Notes: generated by a model from the letters alone, not told the origin. DNA of 64,000 bases from Nymphaea colorata (GCF_008831285.2 NC_045142.1:16061354-16125353), one strand, 5' to 3'. Positions 1-12,420 are shown, counted from the stretch's first letter. Numbers and translations are program-made.

Positions 1-365
1 ATGTTGGGGAGATCATACATGATTAAAAGTTTGTATGTTTCTTCTTTTGAAGATCATATCACCAAAAATGTACATTTAGATAATATGTGTAATTGGGAGC
101 CCTAAATTGGCTCGTATCCTAGATGGGGCATGTTGGCCCCCATATCCTTTTGCTCATTGCATAACCTTGTGCTTGATGGTGCACTTAATTCAAAGTGGTG
201 AACTTAAGTGTTCTAATACTTGTTTTTTTTTCATCTTATGTTGGCCCCTCATATCCTTTCATTTTCTTTTGTGTTTTTGGGGACGTGTGTCTCTTATAAA
301 CCAGTTTTATTAGGTGTACTTTGTATGTTGTATGTGACTAATACATACCACAGTCATGTATTCGG
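1..365. other. No gene recognised
   Basis: AT-rich sequence with T-runs. The short open frames here show no family signature or splice-consistent coding pattern. I see nothing that can be annotated. Confidence 0.5.
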
Positions 366-804
366 CAGTCAACCTCCCAATTATTGCAAGGTAAAGCATC
401 AGGAATGCAAACATTGATGCCACAGGCAGTATAAAAGAGATGTATAGGAATTGTACCTAGATTAACAAGTCATATGAATGAACAAGTTCCCTCGGTTTTG
501 TATGCTTTCCACCCTTGTTCATCAGGGGACAAGTCACTTGGTAATATGTTCTGCTCTAGTAGGCATGTTAACACCATGTTGGATCAGCAAGCTGCTCAAG
601 TAAGAAGTTATTACTGTTAGAGAAAAGCACATGTACTCATAGACACAAAAGGGAAGAAAAATATGTGAGGCTAGAAAAGGCCAATTTTCTCATCAGTCAG
701 CTCATAGCCTACCATCTCTCATGTGAGGACCTTGAACAACACCATTCTCATGAGATTCTCTTACAAATTACAACCGAAAGAAGGTGTTAGCATAACCTCC
801 TTAG
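366..804. repeat. Direct repeat, copy 1 (439 bp)
   Basis: This block matches 1915-2353 almost base for base from the CAGT(C/G)AACC left edge to the CCTTAG right edge. Both copies are 439 bp and differ only by scattered substitutions, with no length difference that I could find. The sequences diverge abruptly outside both edges. I do not recognise the unit. It could be part of a dispersed repeat or a segmental duplication of gene-derived DNA. Confidence 0.8.
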
Positions 805-991
805 ATTTGGACTGCTCAGCTCGCCTGGTCCTGCCCGCCCAGCTCGAAAAAGCAAACTCATGCCCGAGGCCCGATATTTCATCGGCCCGGTTAGGAACAG
901 GCCGGGCCTCGGGCTGGCCCGATAGCATTGATGGGCTAGGATTTGGACATTCTTTTCATGCTGGGCCGGCCCGGCCCGATGCCCAGCCCTA
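805..991. mobile_element. GC-rich hAT-like transposon terminus or remnant
   Basis: A short island rich in GGCCCGG/GGGCCGG motifs sits in AT-rich DNA and begins exactly where the 439-bp repeat stops. Read on the minus strand, the right edge starts TAGGGCTGGGCATCGGGCC, the kind of terminus seen on many plant hAT-type nonautonomous elements. The left end is less clear, so element length and target duplication are unresolved. Identification rests on the terminal motif only. Confidence 0.45.
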
Positions 992-996
992 GTAGC

Positions 997-1178
997 CACT
1001 GTCTGATTAGCAGTATCACCAAGCATTCCAAGAAGCCAGTCTTCAGCTAGAGCAGCAGCAACTACATGGCCAGCAACTTCAACACCAGCAGTCAGCCCAT
1101 GACTATCAAATCAATTACCGACAAGAAGCTTAGTAAGTTGTTGGGCATGCAAGCGGGCATATTGAGAAGATGCTAATG
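997..1178 (-). pseudogene. Unidentified coding-like fragment
   Basis: The minus strand reads about 60 codons with one internal stop. The composition is protein-like (for example LHAQQLTKLLV, then VEVAGHVVAAALAEDWLLGM), very unlike the AT-rich noise around it. The frame runs directly into the GC-rich hAT-like island at its downstream end, so it looks like an exon or gene fragment interrupted by a transposon. I cannot name the family. The TGA within the fragment argues for a relic rather than a functional exon. Confidence 0.4.
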
Positions 1179-1914
1179 TCCCAAGCTGGAGAATTTCTTA
1201 GGGGTTGTTGCAGCTCTAGCAAGTAAGAAATAAGGATCTTGGAGCAATTAACCGCCATGATTTTTTCAAAGATTCCACTTATTAGCATAAAATTAAACTA
1301 CCTCACACTTGAAATGTAGCAGATAGAAGACAAAAACAAATATCAAAGTGCTTATTAGCATAAAATTTCACATAACAAAAAACGTGAAATATATGCGCAA
1401 AGAAAAAAAGAAGAAATGCAAGAGAAAGGAACCTGTGAGAAGGGAGGTTAAGGAAGTCCTATAGTTTCCCCTCCTAATTAAGTCATAGAATTTCATCATA
1501 ATGCTTTTTAGATCACTATTTTTTCCAAAACATGAACCCATTCTTGCCCTTTACAGTACATATAGTGCCATAATGTTATTATATTAATAGAGAAATTTAA
1601 GACCTTATCATATTAGCCAAAAAAAGAAACAAGATGAAATTAAATCACCAAAGAAAATTTATGATGCTATGTACAATAACTAGAAAGAACAATATAGTTT
1701 TGAAAATGCTCCTTGCGGGCTTATATATATACACACACAGAGGAAAAGGGAGGGGGGAAAGAGAGAGAAAGAGGGAGAACACCTTAACTAGAGAAGAGAA
1801 GCAAAAAGTTACCAATTTACATGCCAAATCCATTTAGGAGTGAATATGTTGGCATTTAAAAATGTGCCAAATATGCTAAATTCTGAAAAAAAAAAAGCAG
1901 AGATGAATTCATAG
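1179..1914. other. No gene recognised; A- and GA-rich spacer
   Basis: AT-rich with a GA-rich tract around 1740-1800 and poly-A stretches. Open frames here are compositional and I see no supported gene. Confidence 0.45.
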
Positions 1915-2353
1915 CAGTGAACCTCCCAATTATTGCAAGGTATAGCATCAGGAATGCAAACATTGATACCACAGGCAGTAGAAAAGCGATGTATAGAAGT
2001 TGTACCTAGATTAACAAGTCATATGAATGAACAAGTTCCCCAGGTTTTGTATGCTTTCCACCCTTGTTCCTCATGGGAGAAGTCACTTGGCAATATGTTC
2101 TGCTCTAGTAGGCATGTTAACACCATGTTGGATCAGCAAGCTGATCCAGTAAGAAGATATTACTGTTAGAGAAAAGCACATGTACTCATAAACACAAAAG
2201 GGCAGAAAAATATGTGAGGCTAGAACAGACCAATTTCCTCATCAGTCTGCTCATAGCCTAGTATCTCTCATGTGAGGAACTTCAACAACACCATTCTCAT
2301 GAGGTTCTCTTACAAATTACAACCAAAAGAAGGTGTTAGCATAACTTCCTTAG
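1915..2353. repeat. Direct repeat, copy 2 (439 bp)
   Basis: Second copy of the block at 366-804, in the same orientation and of the same length. An open frame of 78 codons (1933-2169) in this copy is disrupted in copy 1, so I do not regard it as a gene. No known domain is visible on either strand. Confidence 0.8.
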
Positions 2354-3202
2354 TGTGTGTATTTTTAGGTATCTGCAAATTAACATGCCATGAAAAAATT
2401 GAAAAACACATATTTTAAGGTATCTATTGGAAATTATTCAGCTCAAATAAATCTAGAAAATAAAAAATTTTACTTGTGAAGCAATAAAGAATTCAAATAT
2501 CTTCAAGTATCTCGTTCAAAAATTGCTGATGGTGACAAAACATCAGGGATGAATCCAGGGGGATGGGCAGGGGCCATTCCCCCTTCCCTTGATATTTTGA
2601 AAAATAATACTTTAACTTTTACATGTTAAAAATTTCAAAAAAAAAAATAACTTGGACCCTATAAATTTTTTGACAAATATTGTGGCTGCTTTTGAAAAAG
2701 CTTAACCTGGCTCTGCCATTGTAAATCATGAATAAGTGTATGCAACTTGCAACGAACTGTTCAAACACACTGAACACTACATAAATTTCATATAAAAAAG
2801 AAAAAGAAAACTACACACCAAACTGTTTTGTGAGGAATTTCATACAACACAAGCAGGTTCAAGGAGAGGAGATTAACGACACAAAAACAGTAGAAGAGAT
2901 GAAAAAAAAAATTAGGCCATCTAAGGCCATCACATGAGGTGACTTGTCTAGCTTACCTAAAGGGAAAAAGCGAAGGGACTATGAGATGGCTGCAACTACA
3001 GAGGGACAATGAACCAGTTTGATAGGTCACAGTAGTTTTTAAACCTTTTCCTCTGTTCTGTTGTACTTCCATATATAGTCTCATTTGATGAAGTAACCAT
3101 GGCTTGCTCTTAAAGAGGATTCATATTCTATACAGTTTATGCTGAAACCATGAGGACTTAATAATTACAAATAGGAAAATGAAAATAACTGACCTCATAC
3201 TC
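2354..3202. other. No gene recognised
   Basis: AT-rich spacer. The stretch 2548-2722 contains short G-rich and C-rich motifs and a CTGGCTCTGCCATTG edge. This resembles common plant repeat debris but cannot be assigned to a family from sequence alone. Confidence 0.4.
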
Positions 3203-3205
3203 TAA

Positions 3206-3880
3206 TGCCCTATTTGGATAGAGGAAAAGGGAGGGAAATGGAAGGAAAGAACAATCAATCCTTTGTTTGGTTGATTAATTAAGCAGAAGGAAAAGGAAAG
3301 GAAAATCAAAAACTTGTTTGGTTGCAAAGAGAGGGAAGGGAAATGATGCTCTAATGTAAATCCAATCCTTCCAAAATTAGAGGAATTGGGAAGGAAATGA
3401 AAGGCTTATCACTTTATGTCGTATATGCCATTTCTTTCTCTCAGTGCATGCATGAACAAGGTTTTACATGATAGCAACATCTTTTTCAATCCAGAGTCTG
3501 TTTTTACCAATGTTCATGTAAATCACCACAACAAAGAAGCTCCTTTAGGATTGTCTCTCATCTCTTCTCTATCTATCTTTTTACCACGGTTCACAACGCC
3601 CCTTTCCACCTTCCCATCGTCTAGTGCAGGGGTATTATTTTAAGGTAATATAAATTATATCTGTTCCTTTCATTTATGTTGCCCAAAACAAACATGATTT
3701 TAGTAATTCCTTCCTTTTTATCCAAACAGGCTTTATAGTCACCTCTTTCCTTTTCTTTCCTTTTCTTTCCTTTTCTTTCCTTTACTTTCCTTTCCTTCCC
3801 ATTCCCTTTCCCTTCCTTTCTTTTCCTTTCCTTTCCAGCCCTCCCTTTCCTTCCTTTTCCCTCCATCCAAACAAAGTGTA
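3206..3880. mobile_element. Tourist-like MITE with TAA target duplication
   Basis: The left end TGCCCTATTTGGAT and the inverted right end CACTTTGTTTGGAT are the same motif, differing only by transitions. The element is flanked by TAA at 3203-3205 and TAA at 3881-3883, as expected for a PIF/Harbinger-related MITE. The left arm is purine-rich (GGAAAGG-type) and the right arm is the complementary pyrimidine-rich tract (CTTTCC-type), giving the element an overall foldback character. A minus-strand open frame of about 100 codons across the right arm is low complexity and not a gene. Confidence 0.65.
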
Positions 3881-3883
3881 AAT

Positions 3884-4689
3884 AATCTAGATTGTGTAAT
3901 AAACAAGGCAAATAATCATCAAATACCAAACAAATAAAATAACTGAAAAAACAAAGAAACTTGGGGAATTAACAACTCTAGATCTTTTTGAGATACATAT
4001 TTGATGCAAAACTGACTTTAGCAACTCCAACACGGATCCAACTGCTTTGTTCATCCAATACATGACAGCTTAATTGGAACATGCCCTCTTACTCTCAGCA
4101 GCTCAACAAAAGTGCCCTCTCAAATAGCCCAATGCCAACACAAGGTCAAACATTAAAACCGGTAAACTATTAAAGCTGACATGAATGATGAGGACTGAAA
4201 TTTTTTGAAGAAGAAGGCTGCAGAGTGCATGTGGGTTTATGAATGAAAACCTAACTTGTAGCTGTGAAAAAAAGCCCATGGAAGGAAGAAAGGCTGCTTC
4301 TTCATCATGGACCACATGAAGGACAGGGATGCTAGTGAACCTTCTTGCTGCGTCGGCATCACCATGCATTGCTGACCTCATGAAGGTATTGCTGATTCTC
4401 CCTCACCTGCCGATCAATCTCTCCCAATCCCACTCAGCGAACCCCCTAAATCCACACCATCTCCCTATTTTCCCCTTTCGAAGCTTCCCCTCACTATTTG
4501 ATCAAAAATGTCTCGCACCCACGCCCTTTCTCTCCTTGTCAAACCCCACCCTTCGATACCTATTTGATTCCCAACATATGCTGCCTGCACCCTTTCTCAT
4601 TAAAATTTAAGGTTCGTGTGAAAAAGGAAGATCATGAGGTCTTCAAACCAGGTCGCATGATTCATACAAAGATTGATTTTGAATTGAAA
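3884..4689. other. No gene recognised
   Basis: Mixed-composition spacer. Overlapping open frames at 4103-4716 on both strands carry no motif I recognise and show no splice context. Confidence 0.4.
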
Positions 4690-7288
4690 TGTATGACTTT
4701 CTTTACGTATGCTTAACATATTATTAAGCATGAGGATTAGAGATGTAATCCACAAGCAGGAGACTTAAAGTAAAACCTTCAAAATGATAGGAAATATGAA
4801 AATGATGTTAAAGTCAATCCTCAGAATGTATGGGAGACGTGGTTCATATCCACTTTTGTCTCAAAATGTCCATAAAATCAAGTTTTGTATTGATTTAAAT
4901 GGTTGAAAAACAGAAATGTCGACTCTAAGAAAGCTTGTTTCTTAGAAAAGGGTGACAAATCATTGAAAATTTGCTTAACTTTTCATAAGTTAAGCATTTA
5001 AATCAGCAAGAGGAATGTTCCTCTTGAGAACATGTTCACATTTGTGTTAAGTACATATATTGGGTTATGAGATTTTAGAAAACATGCTTTTCTTAAACCA
5101 AATCTGATTTCAAGCTTTATATTAAGAAATTTGTCCATCACCCTAGTCGGCTTCAGCATATTTGATCTCTTCTTTTGGAGGAATGAAAATTGGCTTCTTA
5201 AATATGATTTTGCAGCATTTTGGGATATTGATTAATCCCAAGCAAATCCAGAAATTCATGGATGAAATCAGCAGCTTCTAGAGGGGCTTTTAGGGTGCTG
5301 ACTTGAATGAAACTAAAACCTTCTCTAGCTCCATGGAAAATACCCATATTTGTGTCTGGAAATTATCATTGCAAAAGCTTAAATTTTGAAGTTTTAGTTA
5401 GATTTCATTAAATCAAGATCTGATTTCAGCAATATACATGCATTTCTATGCATGTATTGGTAGAATAGACAAAATTTTGAAATGAAATATTGAACGATCT
5501 TGTAGTTTTGAACTACAACGACCAAAATAAAGATTGTCTTTCTTTAAAACCAGCTTGGAAGTGTGTTCCAACTTGATTTTACACAGATAACTTGAGTTTT
5601 CATTAGAGGTTACATGTGCATATATGTGTATATATATATATATACATGCACACACACGCATCTTGCCCCCTAAAAATGCATGTTGCCCACTAAAACGCTA
5701 AAATTGAAGAAGGGCCACTTAGCATATGAACCATGATGGTTCATAGCTAGTTTTTTTTATGTATGAAAATTTAAAACAAGTTTCTAATCATGTAGGAAGA
5801 TTTAAAACAAGTTTTTAATCTTCACCACTACCCTAATCAATTGAATTGTGAATGCATGAATCAAAATGACTCAAAATGAAAGAAATTGATAGAATGCTCA
5901 AGCTGGTTTGTCTATGGTGTTGCCATGCAAGGGTGGATCACATTCATGAGAATGTATCCACCCCCAATAGGTAATTAAATTATATATTGCAAAAAATGTA
6001 AATATCTCTCTCACCGTATAATCCTTTCATGGTGGGGAATTAGAAATATGTTTAGGCTCACTGTTTTTGAAACAGACATGGCCTTGGGGCCCTTTTCAAA
6101 AATTGATCCATGGGTTCTCTTTTTAGAAAACATGTACATTTGATCATATTTTCTCTAGTTGGACATCATTCACAGCTATTAAAATAGAATAAAAATCAAA
6201 CCCTACCCTTGAATATGGAATTAAAATGACAACAAGAAGTAAAAATGCATGATGATGAAACTGAAATTGCTCCTACCTTGTGATAGGCCTAGGTGCTTGG
6301 AGCTTCGCTTGGCTGGTTCTCTAAATCGAACAATTATAAGCAAGAATACAAACTATGATTTGAGTTTAGCAAGGCTGAAAAGAGAGTTCTTCTTTGCTGG
6401 AAATTGCATGGATGAACAAGATTTTCTTTACAATGAAAATCCTAAACAGGTTCTCTAAAGTACCTGGGCTTAGAAAGCATCTAGCTATGCTTCGATTGAG
6501 CTAAATTTTGAATTATACTTTGACTAGGTTTAGTCAAAGTAGACTTGATCCAGTCAAGGTCTATTCATGTCCAGTAGCTGGATCGTAGGGTAGGCTAACC
6601 TTTTGACTAGGTTTGACTAAGCTAAATTCATGTTGACTGAGCTTTGTTGAGGTTGGTGCCACATCTAGGTGCACCAAGTTGAGCCTACTTGCCTTAACTA
6701 GGTTGGTGAGATGCAATCATAGCTTCTTTGGAACTAAGGCCTCTCTTTAATTAGAGAGTTCTTTTTTAATTAATGGAGAGAGAGAGGCTTAGATTTCTCT
6801 TCCTTTCCATGAAATCTAATCATGATTACATTTTTTTTCATTAATCATGATTGATTTTAATTGAAGTAGATATTTTGAAAAGAAATAAGGTGTGTGGCCT
6901 CTTGGGTGGGCCCTTGGTCACGCGAGCTAGGTGTGTGGCCTCTTGGGATGGCCCTTAGGTGGAAACTGAATTGGATCCAATTTTTTTATTTGAATCTAGA
7001 TTTGAACTTTGTATCCAGATTTGGATTTTATAAATGGATATGGATTCCAAATGACAATTGCACTTGGATTTGGATTTTGAACCATATTTTGGATCCAGTT
7101 CTAAGTACTGGATTAGAATTTGGACTCGTAAACCTACCTTGGGATTTGTGCGATGAGCAAAATTCGTGATTTTGAACCTAAATTGTGTTTAGATTCAAAA
7201 TTTGCTTTGAAATTGAAGTTTTTCACTGTTGTTTTGTGCAATTCTTGTGTAAGATTTTGAAATTGCTTAAAAATTTGGGTTGTTAACA
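4690..7288 (-). mobile_element. 3' LTR of the minus-strand Tat-type element (traced part)
   Basis: Read on the minus strand this begins at 7288 with TGTTAACAACCCAAA and can be followed by eye against the plus-strand block starting at 15364 (TGTTAACACCCCAAAG), in the same order over more than 2.5 kb. Anchors include a 'clustered TTGACTAGG' stretch near 6500-6700, the CCCCACCATGA stretch near 6035, the GGATACATTCTCATGA stretch near 5950, and CTTGTGGATTACATCTC near 4760. Compared with the 15364 copy it lacks roughly 0.8 kb that includes the TATA region. The far end is not defined; 4690 is simply the last anchor I could match. Confidence 0.7.
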
Positions 7289-8389
7289 AATATCTCTCTT
7301 TGTTGTTATGCAAGTTGAAGACTTTGCTTAGTGGTAAAGATTCATACACCAAACATTTTGCAAATAGTTTTGAAAATTTGTTTTCAAATGAAGCCAAGCC
7401 ACATTTACTTGAGAGGAAAAGACTTGAAAAAAGATGATCTTCCACCATTTCACAAGAAACTCTCTAGAGGAATTGATGTTGGTTTAGGAAGTTTTGCAAT
7501 TACAGAAAGTTTTGCAACTTGATGCTTGGAGAACCTAACCCTTCATACCTTTTGAACCTTGGGTCCTCTTTTTTTTTGTTTTCATTTTTTGCCTTTTTTG
7601 GCTTTTCCTTTTTAATTTTGATTTTCTTTTTGAGTCATCCTTCACTCTTGGGGGAAATTCGTCACCACCTCAAAAGCTACTATGGAATTTTGCCGCTTTG
7701 GTGGTTTTGTGTAGTTTCTTTTGTGCAATGTCAAGCCTATCAAACATTCTACTAAACCCTTATAGCGAGTTTTGAGCATGCAGCTCTCTGACCAATTGGT
7801 CGTAGGATACCTAGTGTAAAACATCCCCTGGACTTACTTACTCAAGTTTAGAAGGCTTTAGGAGGCTTTCTATGAGCAAATATTTATGGACTGCTTTTTT
7901 AGCTTCACGGTGCAAGAATAGATCGTATATTTCTATCTGCTATTTTGGAGCTTTGAACCAAAGCAACTTCTACACTCACCCTGAGCTCATCACTCAACTC
8001 ATTTTTTTTTATAGTTTTTTCTTACATCATGCCGTCTTTTGGTCTCAAGGGCTTTTCTTCACAGCATCTCATGTTAGGCCTTTGTTAGTGCTCAATTGCT
8101 AGAATCAACATTAATTCCTAAACATTGATCCCTCAATTTCATTGGAATTTCTTGCATAATTCAAGCTAATGCCCCTTGCAATTGCTCTTTTTCAAGTGAG
8201 ACATGGGCTAAATTTTGAAATTTTTGAAAATTTTGATTGAAAATGCACCTTTGAATTCTTTTGCAAAATCAATCTTTGAAATTCCCTCTGAAGAGGTGTG
8301 ATGCCCCTTAGTTGCTTTGAAAATTACAAGGAACATGCTCATTAGAGCACAATTGTTTTGAAATTTTGAATTGCAAAATCAAACAGAAA
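7289..8389 (-). other. Spacer between integrase remnant and 3' LTR, with polypurine tract
   Basis: This belongs to the minus-strand element. Immediately upstream of the LTR start the minus strand reads AAAGAGAGATATT, a plausible polypurine tract for plus-strand priming. The rest is AT-rich untranslated sequence. A T-rich open frame at 7519-7755 is compositional. Confidence 0.5.
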
Positions 8390-9400
8390 ACTTCTTGAGG
8401 TTGAAAGCATTGATTAGAGGAATTCAACCCCATCAGCATCAATTAGCTGATAAGAATTGTGAGGTAGAACCTCCTTAATAACATATGATCCTTCCCAGAT
8501 TGGCACCCATTGTGCTTTGGGTCTACTCCTGAGTGAAACGATTGATCTTAGACAAGATCACTTACTTGAAATTTTCTTTCATTGACTAATTTGGCATAAT
8601 GTTAAGCGACTCTCTTGCAAGAAACTTCAATGTGCATGTCTTCTTGTAGCCTTTTCTCGTCTAGGATGTCTAATTGAGCAAGTCTTTTTTGTTGATACTT
8701 GTTAATTGGAAGTTCGGTGAGAGCATCGAACTTCTATGTTGGCTTTTGGATGTATAATGGAAGGTCAATTTTTGTTTCATACACTAATTTCATTAGTGTA
8801 GCATTGGTGGGAGTTTGAATGAGGGATCGATACATCTAAAGTGCATTGTGTATTTCTCATGCCTTTGGATTTTTTTTAATAGTTCTCTTCAAGACATGAA
8901 TCAAAATTTTATTGGTTGCTTCTGCCTGTTTGTTACCATACGGGTAATATGGGCCAGAAAAAATGATGCATTTTGTATTTGTGATAGAGATAGCAAATTT
9001 TCTCATTTTTGAAATGGGTGTCATTGTCTGAGACAATGTCATGGGGGATGCCAAATCTGCACCGAAGATTTGTATAAATGAAGTACAAAACATCTCGTTC
9101 TTCAACTATTTTCAAAGTAAGTGTCTACAGTCACTTCATAAAGTAATTTGTAGCTACAAGAAAATACTTGTCCCCATTTGTGGTAAGTAAATTGATGGGG
9201 CTGACCACATTGAGAATGGTTAGGGTGAACTGACTAAATGAAGGTATGCAGCTGAAGCATGAATTGATGGTGCATGCAATTAATATTTGTTGTACATTTT
9301 AACAAATTGATAACAGTCTTTCTACATTGTAAGCCAATACTACCATGCTCTGACTATTTGTTTGACTAAGACACCCTACATATCCCCATAAATTCCTTCA
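8390..9400 (-). pseudogene. Integrase remnant (Ty3/gypsy, Tat type)
   Basis: The integrase core would insert element cDNA into host DNA. Minus-strand translation shows a core segment with GPYYPYGNKQAEATNKIL (corresponding to the 'P.sNGQaEa.NK' region around the catalytic Glu) at about 8930-9000. Downstream comes a C-terminal region ending in readable pieces such as QLDILDEKRLQ near 8675. At least two frames are needed to read it, and upstream zinc-finger residues were not resolved. It follows the second RNase H domain of the same element. Confidence 0.75.
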
Positions 9401-9844
9401 TGAGGTTTTTGAATGACTTCTAGTGCTTCATTTGCATCAATATATCTAGCATATTTTGTGTTGAATCCTCTTATGTATAGAAATCCAGCTAAAATAAAAT
9501 ATTTTGACGACATGTGCCTCAAATCTCTTTGCTCTTTTCAAGACATTTCAGGTGGGAATGCTTCTATTTGGAGAAAATTCTTGATTTCTTGATACCATGG
9601 TGCTATGTTTTCTGCTTGCAATACTTGTTCTGGCATGATGTAAGTGGGTCATTTGAGTCTATTATCTTCAAAAGATCTGATGTTCTTTCCAGGATTGAAT
9701 GAGATGGTGGAGTCTAGGCTAGCCAAGCCATTAGCAATTGGGTTGAATTCTCTCTTGACATGTGAGAGTTAGCATTCCTCAAATGCCTTTATGAGGGAGG
9801 TTGTCATCTCTTGATAAGGGATCAATTTTTTGTCTTTGACTTGC

Positions 9845-10040
9845 CAATATCCATTAACTTGACTAACAACTATAAGAGAAGCATTTTGAGTCATTGAATT
9901 AAGGCCTCATATTCTGCCATGTTGTGAGTGCAAGAAAAGTTTAATTTGAGGAAATAAAGAATCATTTCCTTTTCTGGTGTAATAAAACGTATCTCGACCC
10001 AGCCCGTGCTTTTAGATCCATCAAAGTACATTTTCCATTT
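9845..10040 (-). pseudogene. Second RNase H-like domain (aRH) remnant
   Basis: On the minus strand, just after the first RNase H, the translation contains MYFDGSKSTG and then NMAEYEAL. These are the first Asp and the Glu motifs of the additional RNase H domain that Tat/Ogre elements carry. The domain is cut short by stops before the later catalytic residues. Its position between RNase H and integrase supports the lineage assignment. Confidence 0.65.
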
Positions 10041-10064
10041 TGATTTTCTCTGATAGAGGGAAGT

Positions 10065-10451
10065 CTACCAATTGATCGACGGTGGCTTACCCCTTGATTG
10101 ATTTCTGTGCATGTATTCCAAATCATATTGCATTAATAGAACTTGCCACTTTGTTATCCTCATGGTTAGGATTGGTTGTTCAAGAATATACTTGAGTGGA
10201 GTGAGTTTGGACAAAATTTTGACCTTGCATGATAGTAGGTAGTACGTTAGTTCTTGACACATCCATGATAAGGCCAAACATGCCTTTTTCATATGAGAGC
10301 AATTCTTTTCATACACAAATGTTTTGCTGATATAATAAATGGCATGCTCTACTAGGCATTCTTTTTCATGTTGTGCACAAAATCCACCACAGGTTGAATT
10401 GTTGACGATGATGTGAAATAGTATGGGTTTCCCCAAAATTGGAGGTTTCAA
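10065..10451 (-). pseudogene. RNase H domain remnant
   Basis: A 128-codon minus-strand open frame aligns with the RNase H domain fused to gypsy RT: HAIYYISKTFVYEKN, then LTYYLLSCKVKILSK, then ITKWQVLLMQYDLEY. This domain degrades the RNA strand of the RNA/DNA hybrid during reverse transcription. It is one of the best preserved frames of the element. It is preceded by the RT remnant and followed within about 25 bases by the second RNase H-like domain. Confidence 0.8.
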
Positions 10452-10550
10452 AATTGATAGAAAAATGAAGTATTTTTTTATCTTTTCGAATAAGGCCTGA
10501 CATTCATGTCCACATTCAAACTTGACTATTTTGTGAAGTAAATAATTGAA

Positions 10551-11230
10551 TTATTCACATTTCCTGGCATGATTAGATATAAACTTTCTGATTGACTGAA
10601 TTCTACCTTGCAAATTGTGTAGCTCGTTCAGATTTATCAGCAGTAGCATCTCAATGATTGTCTTTCCTTTAGAAGGATCCATTTTGATTCCCTTCTTGCT
10701 GACCATAAATTGTAAAATTTTACCAGATTCCACACCGAACACACACTTTTGTGGATTTAGTTTGAGTTTGTATTGCAAAAGTCTATCAATGACTTGAGAA
10801 AGAATGCTAATATAATTCTCTCTAGCTTTTGATTTAATTAACAAATCATCCACATATGCACCCATGATTTGATGCATTTAATTGTGCAAAATAGCTGACA
10901 TAGCCTTTTGATATATTGCCCTAACATTCTTCAAACTGAAAGACATTACACTATATCAGAAAGTACCCCAATAGGTTGTAAATGATGTTTTGGGCTGATC
11001 CTAAGTGGCCAGCTTAATTTGATTATAGCGAGAATATTCTTACGTAGCATATTGTTTTATCTATTAACAAATCAATGTTTGGAAGTGCATAGTCAACTTT
11101 TGGGATGGTTTTATTCAAATCTCTAAAATCAATGCAGAATCAAATTTTGCGATTCTTGTTTAGAACTACCATGACTTTTTCCAACCATTTGAGAAAGTCA
11201 ATTTTTTGGATGAATCCTTCCTTTAATAGG
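10551..11230 (-). pseudogene. Reverse transcriptase remnant
   Basis: Minus-strand reading in two or more frames gives LLKEGFIQKIDFLKWLE and FCIDFRDLNKTIPKVDY (fingers/palm entry) near 11090-11220. GAYVDDLLIKSK (the YxDD catalytic site) lies near 10860, and LKLNPQKCVFGV follows. The order matches Ty3/gypsy RT. Stops and a frame change lie between the DLNK motif and the YVDD motif, so it cannot encode an active enzyme. Confidence 0.85.
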
Positions 11231-12189
11231 TTTTGTAGGCCTTCCTTGATTTCCCTTCATGACGATGGTCTAATTTTCTTAATTTTGATTTCACTGGCTT
11301 ACTCAATGCTCGACCAGTTTGGTATCAAGTCCTAGCATGTCTTCATAAGTCCATGCAAAGGTTTTATGATGATGTTTGAGGAAGTCTATCAATTTTTCTC
11401 TTTCTTTAGCTAAAAGATTGTTTCCAATTTTTAACATTTTTGGATCCTTTTATATGCCAATGTTAATTTCCTCTATAGGATCGTTAACCAAAAGTGACGG
11501 TTGGTATTGTTTTTTTATTTGGATGAACTCCAGATACTTAGCCTTGGTGAGTTATGGATTTACCTCCGCAAAGGCTTTTGATTTTTGATGCTCAGATGTT
11601 ATCCTGAAGATTGTGAAAAAGTTAGATAAAATTGGAAGACTTTGTGTAAAAAAAAAAAGAAAATTGCATATATCATTACACATTTGAAAGTATTACAAAA
11701 TGGAGACCCAAGATATATTGGAGTGCAATGTTGATAAAATGACAAAATGATGACTAGATGTCAAAATGATGATGGATGGTTGAGACAATGATTGATTCAA
11801 ATTACTAGTGAACATCTACTTATGGTGTTGCTTCTGACGAAAGGCACTAGCTTGAATTCTTCTTCGGCATCCAGCTCTTCCTAATTCTGGTATCCTAGGG
11901 CTCAAGTGCATCATTGCCCTACCACTGTGATTGACTCCAACATTATGTCTTCATTTTTGCCAAGGCCAGTGAATGGATGATAGCCATGGCATATGAGTAG
12001 GTCCAATCATTCCTCATTTTGAAAGAAATTCTTCAATAATGGATTATTTTTTCAATTTTCTAAGGATAATGCTGGTTTTCTTCCTTTTACTACCCACATT
12101 TGCTTGTTTGGCTTCCGATAGCCAGTTTGCTATGATTCTGAGAGAATTATTATACTTTGCAGACTCAAGTGCTTGGTACTAACTCAATT

Positions 12190-12420
12190 GTATATGTTGG
12201 TGCCAAAATCATTTGGATACATGAGGAAATTTTGCTTGCCTTCTACATAAATTGTGATAGTATTCATGTCGTGAGCTCATTTAATACACTAATGTAGTGT
12301 GGAAGGAACTGCATTTGTAGCATAAATCCATGGTCTATCAAGCAGCAAATTAAATGATGGTTCTACCATGTGAAATAAAACCCAATGTTGTGTCTTAGAA
12401 ATATCCAGGTCATAACATAT
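12190..12420 (-). pseudogene. Protease-associated segment remnant
   Basis: The minus strand reads a peptide containing SFNLLLDRPWIYATNAVPSTLH. This corresponds to the 'LLGRPWIH..GAVPS.LHQ' signature that follows the aspartic protease in Tat-type polyproteins. It lies between gag and RT, as expected. Stops follow directly. The catalytic D[ST]G itself was not resolved. Confidence 0.65.
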
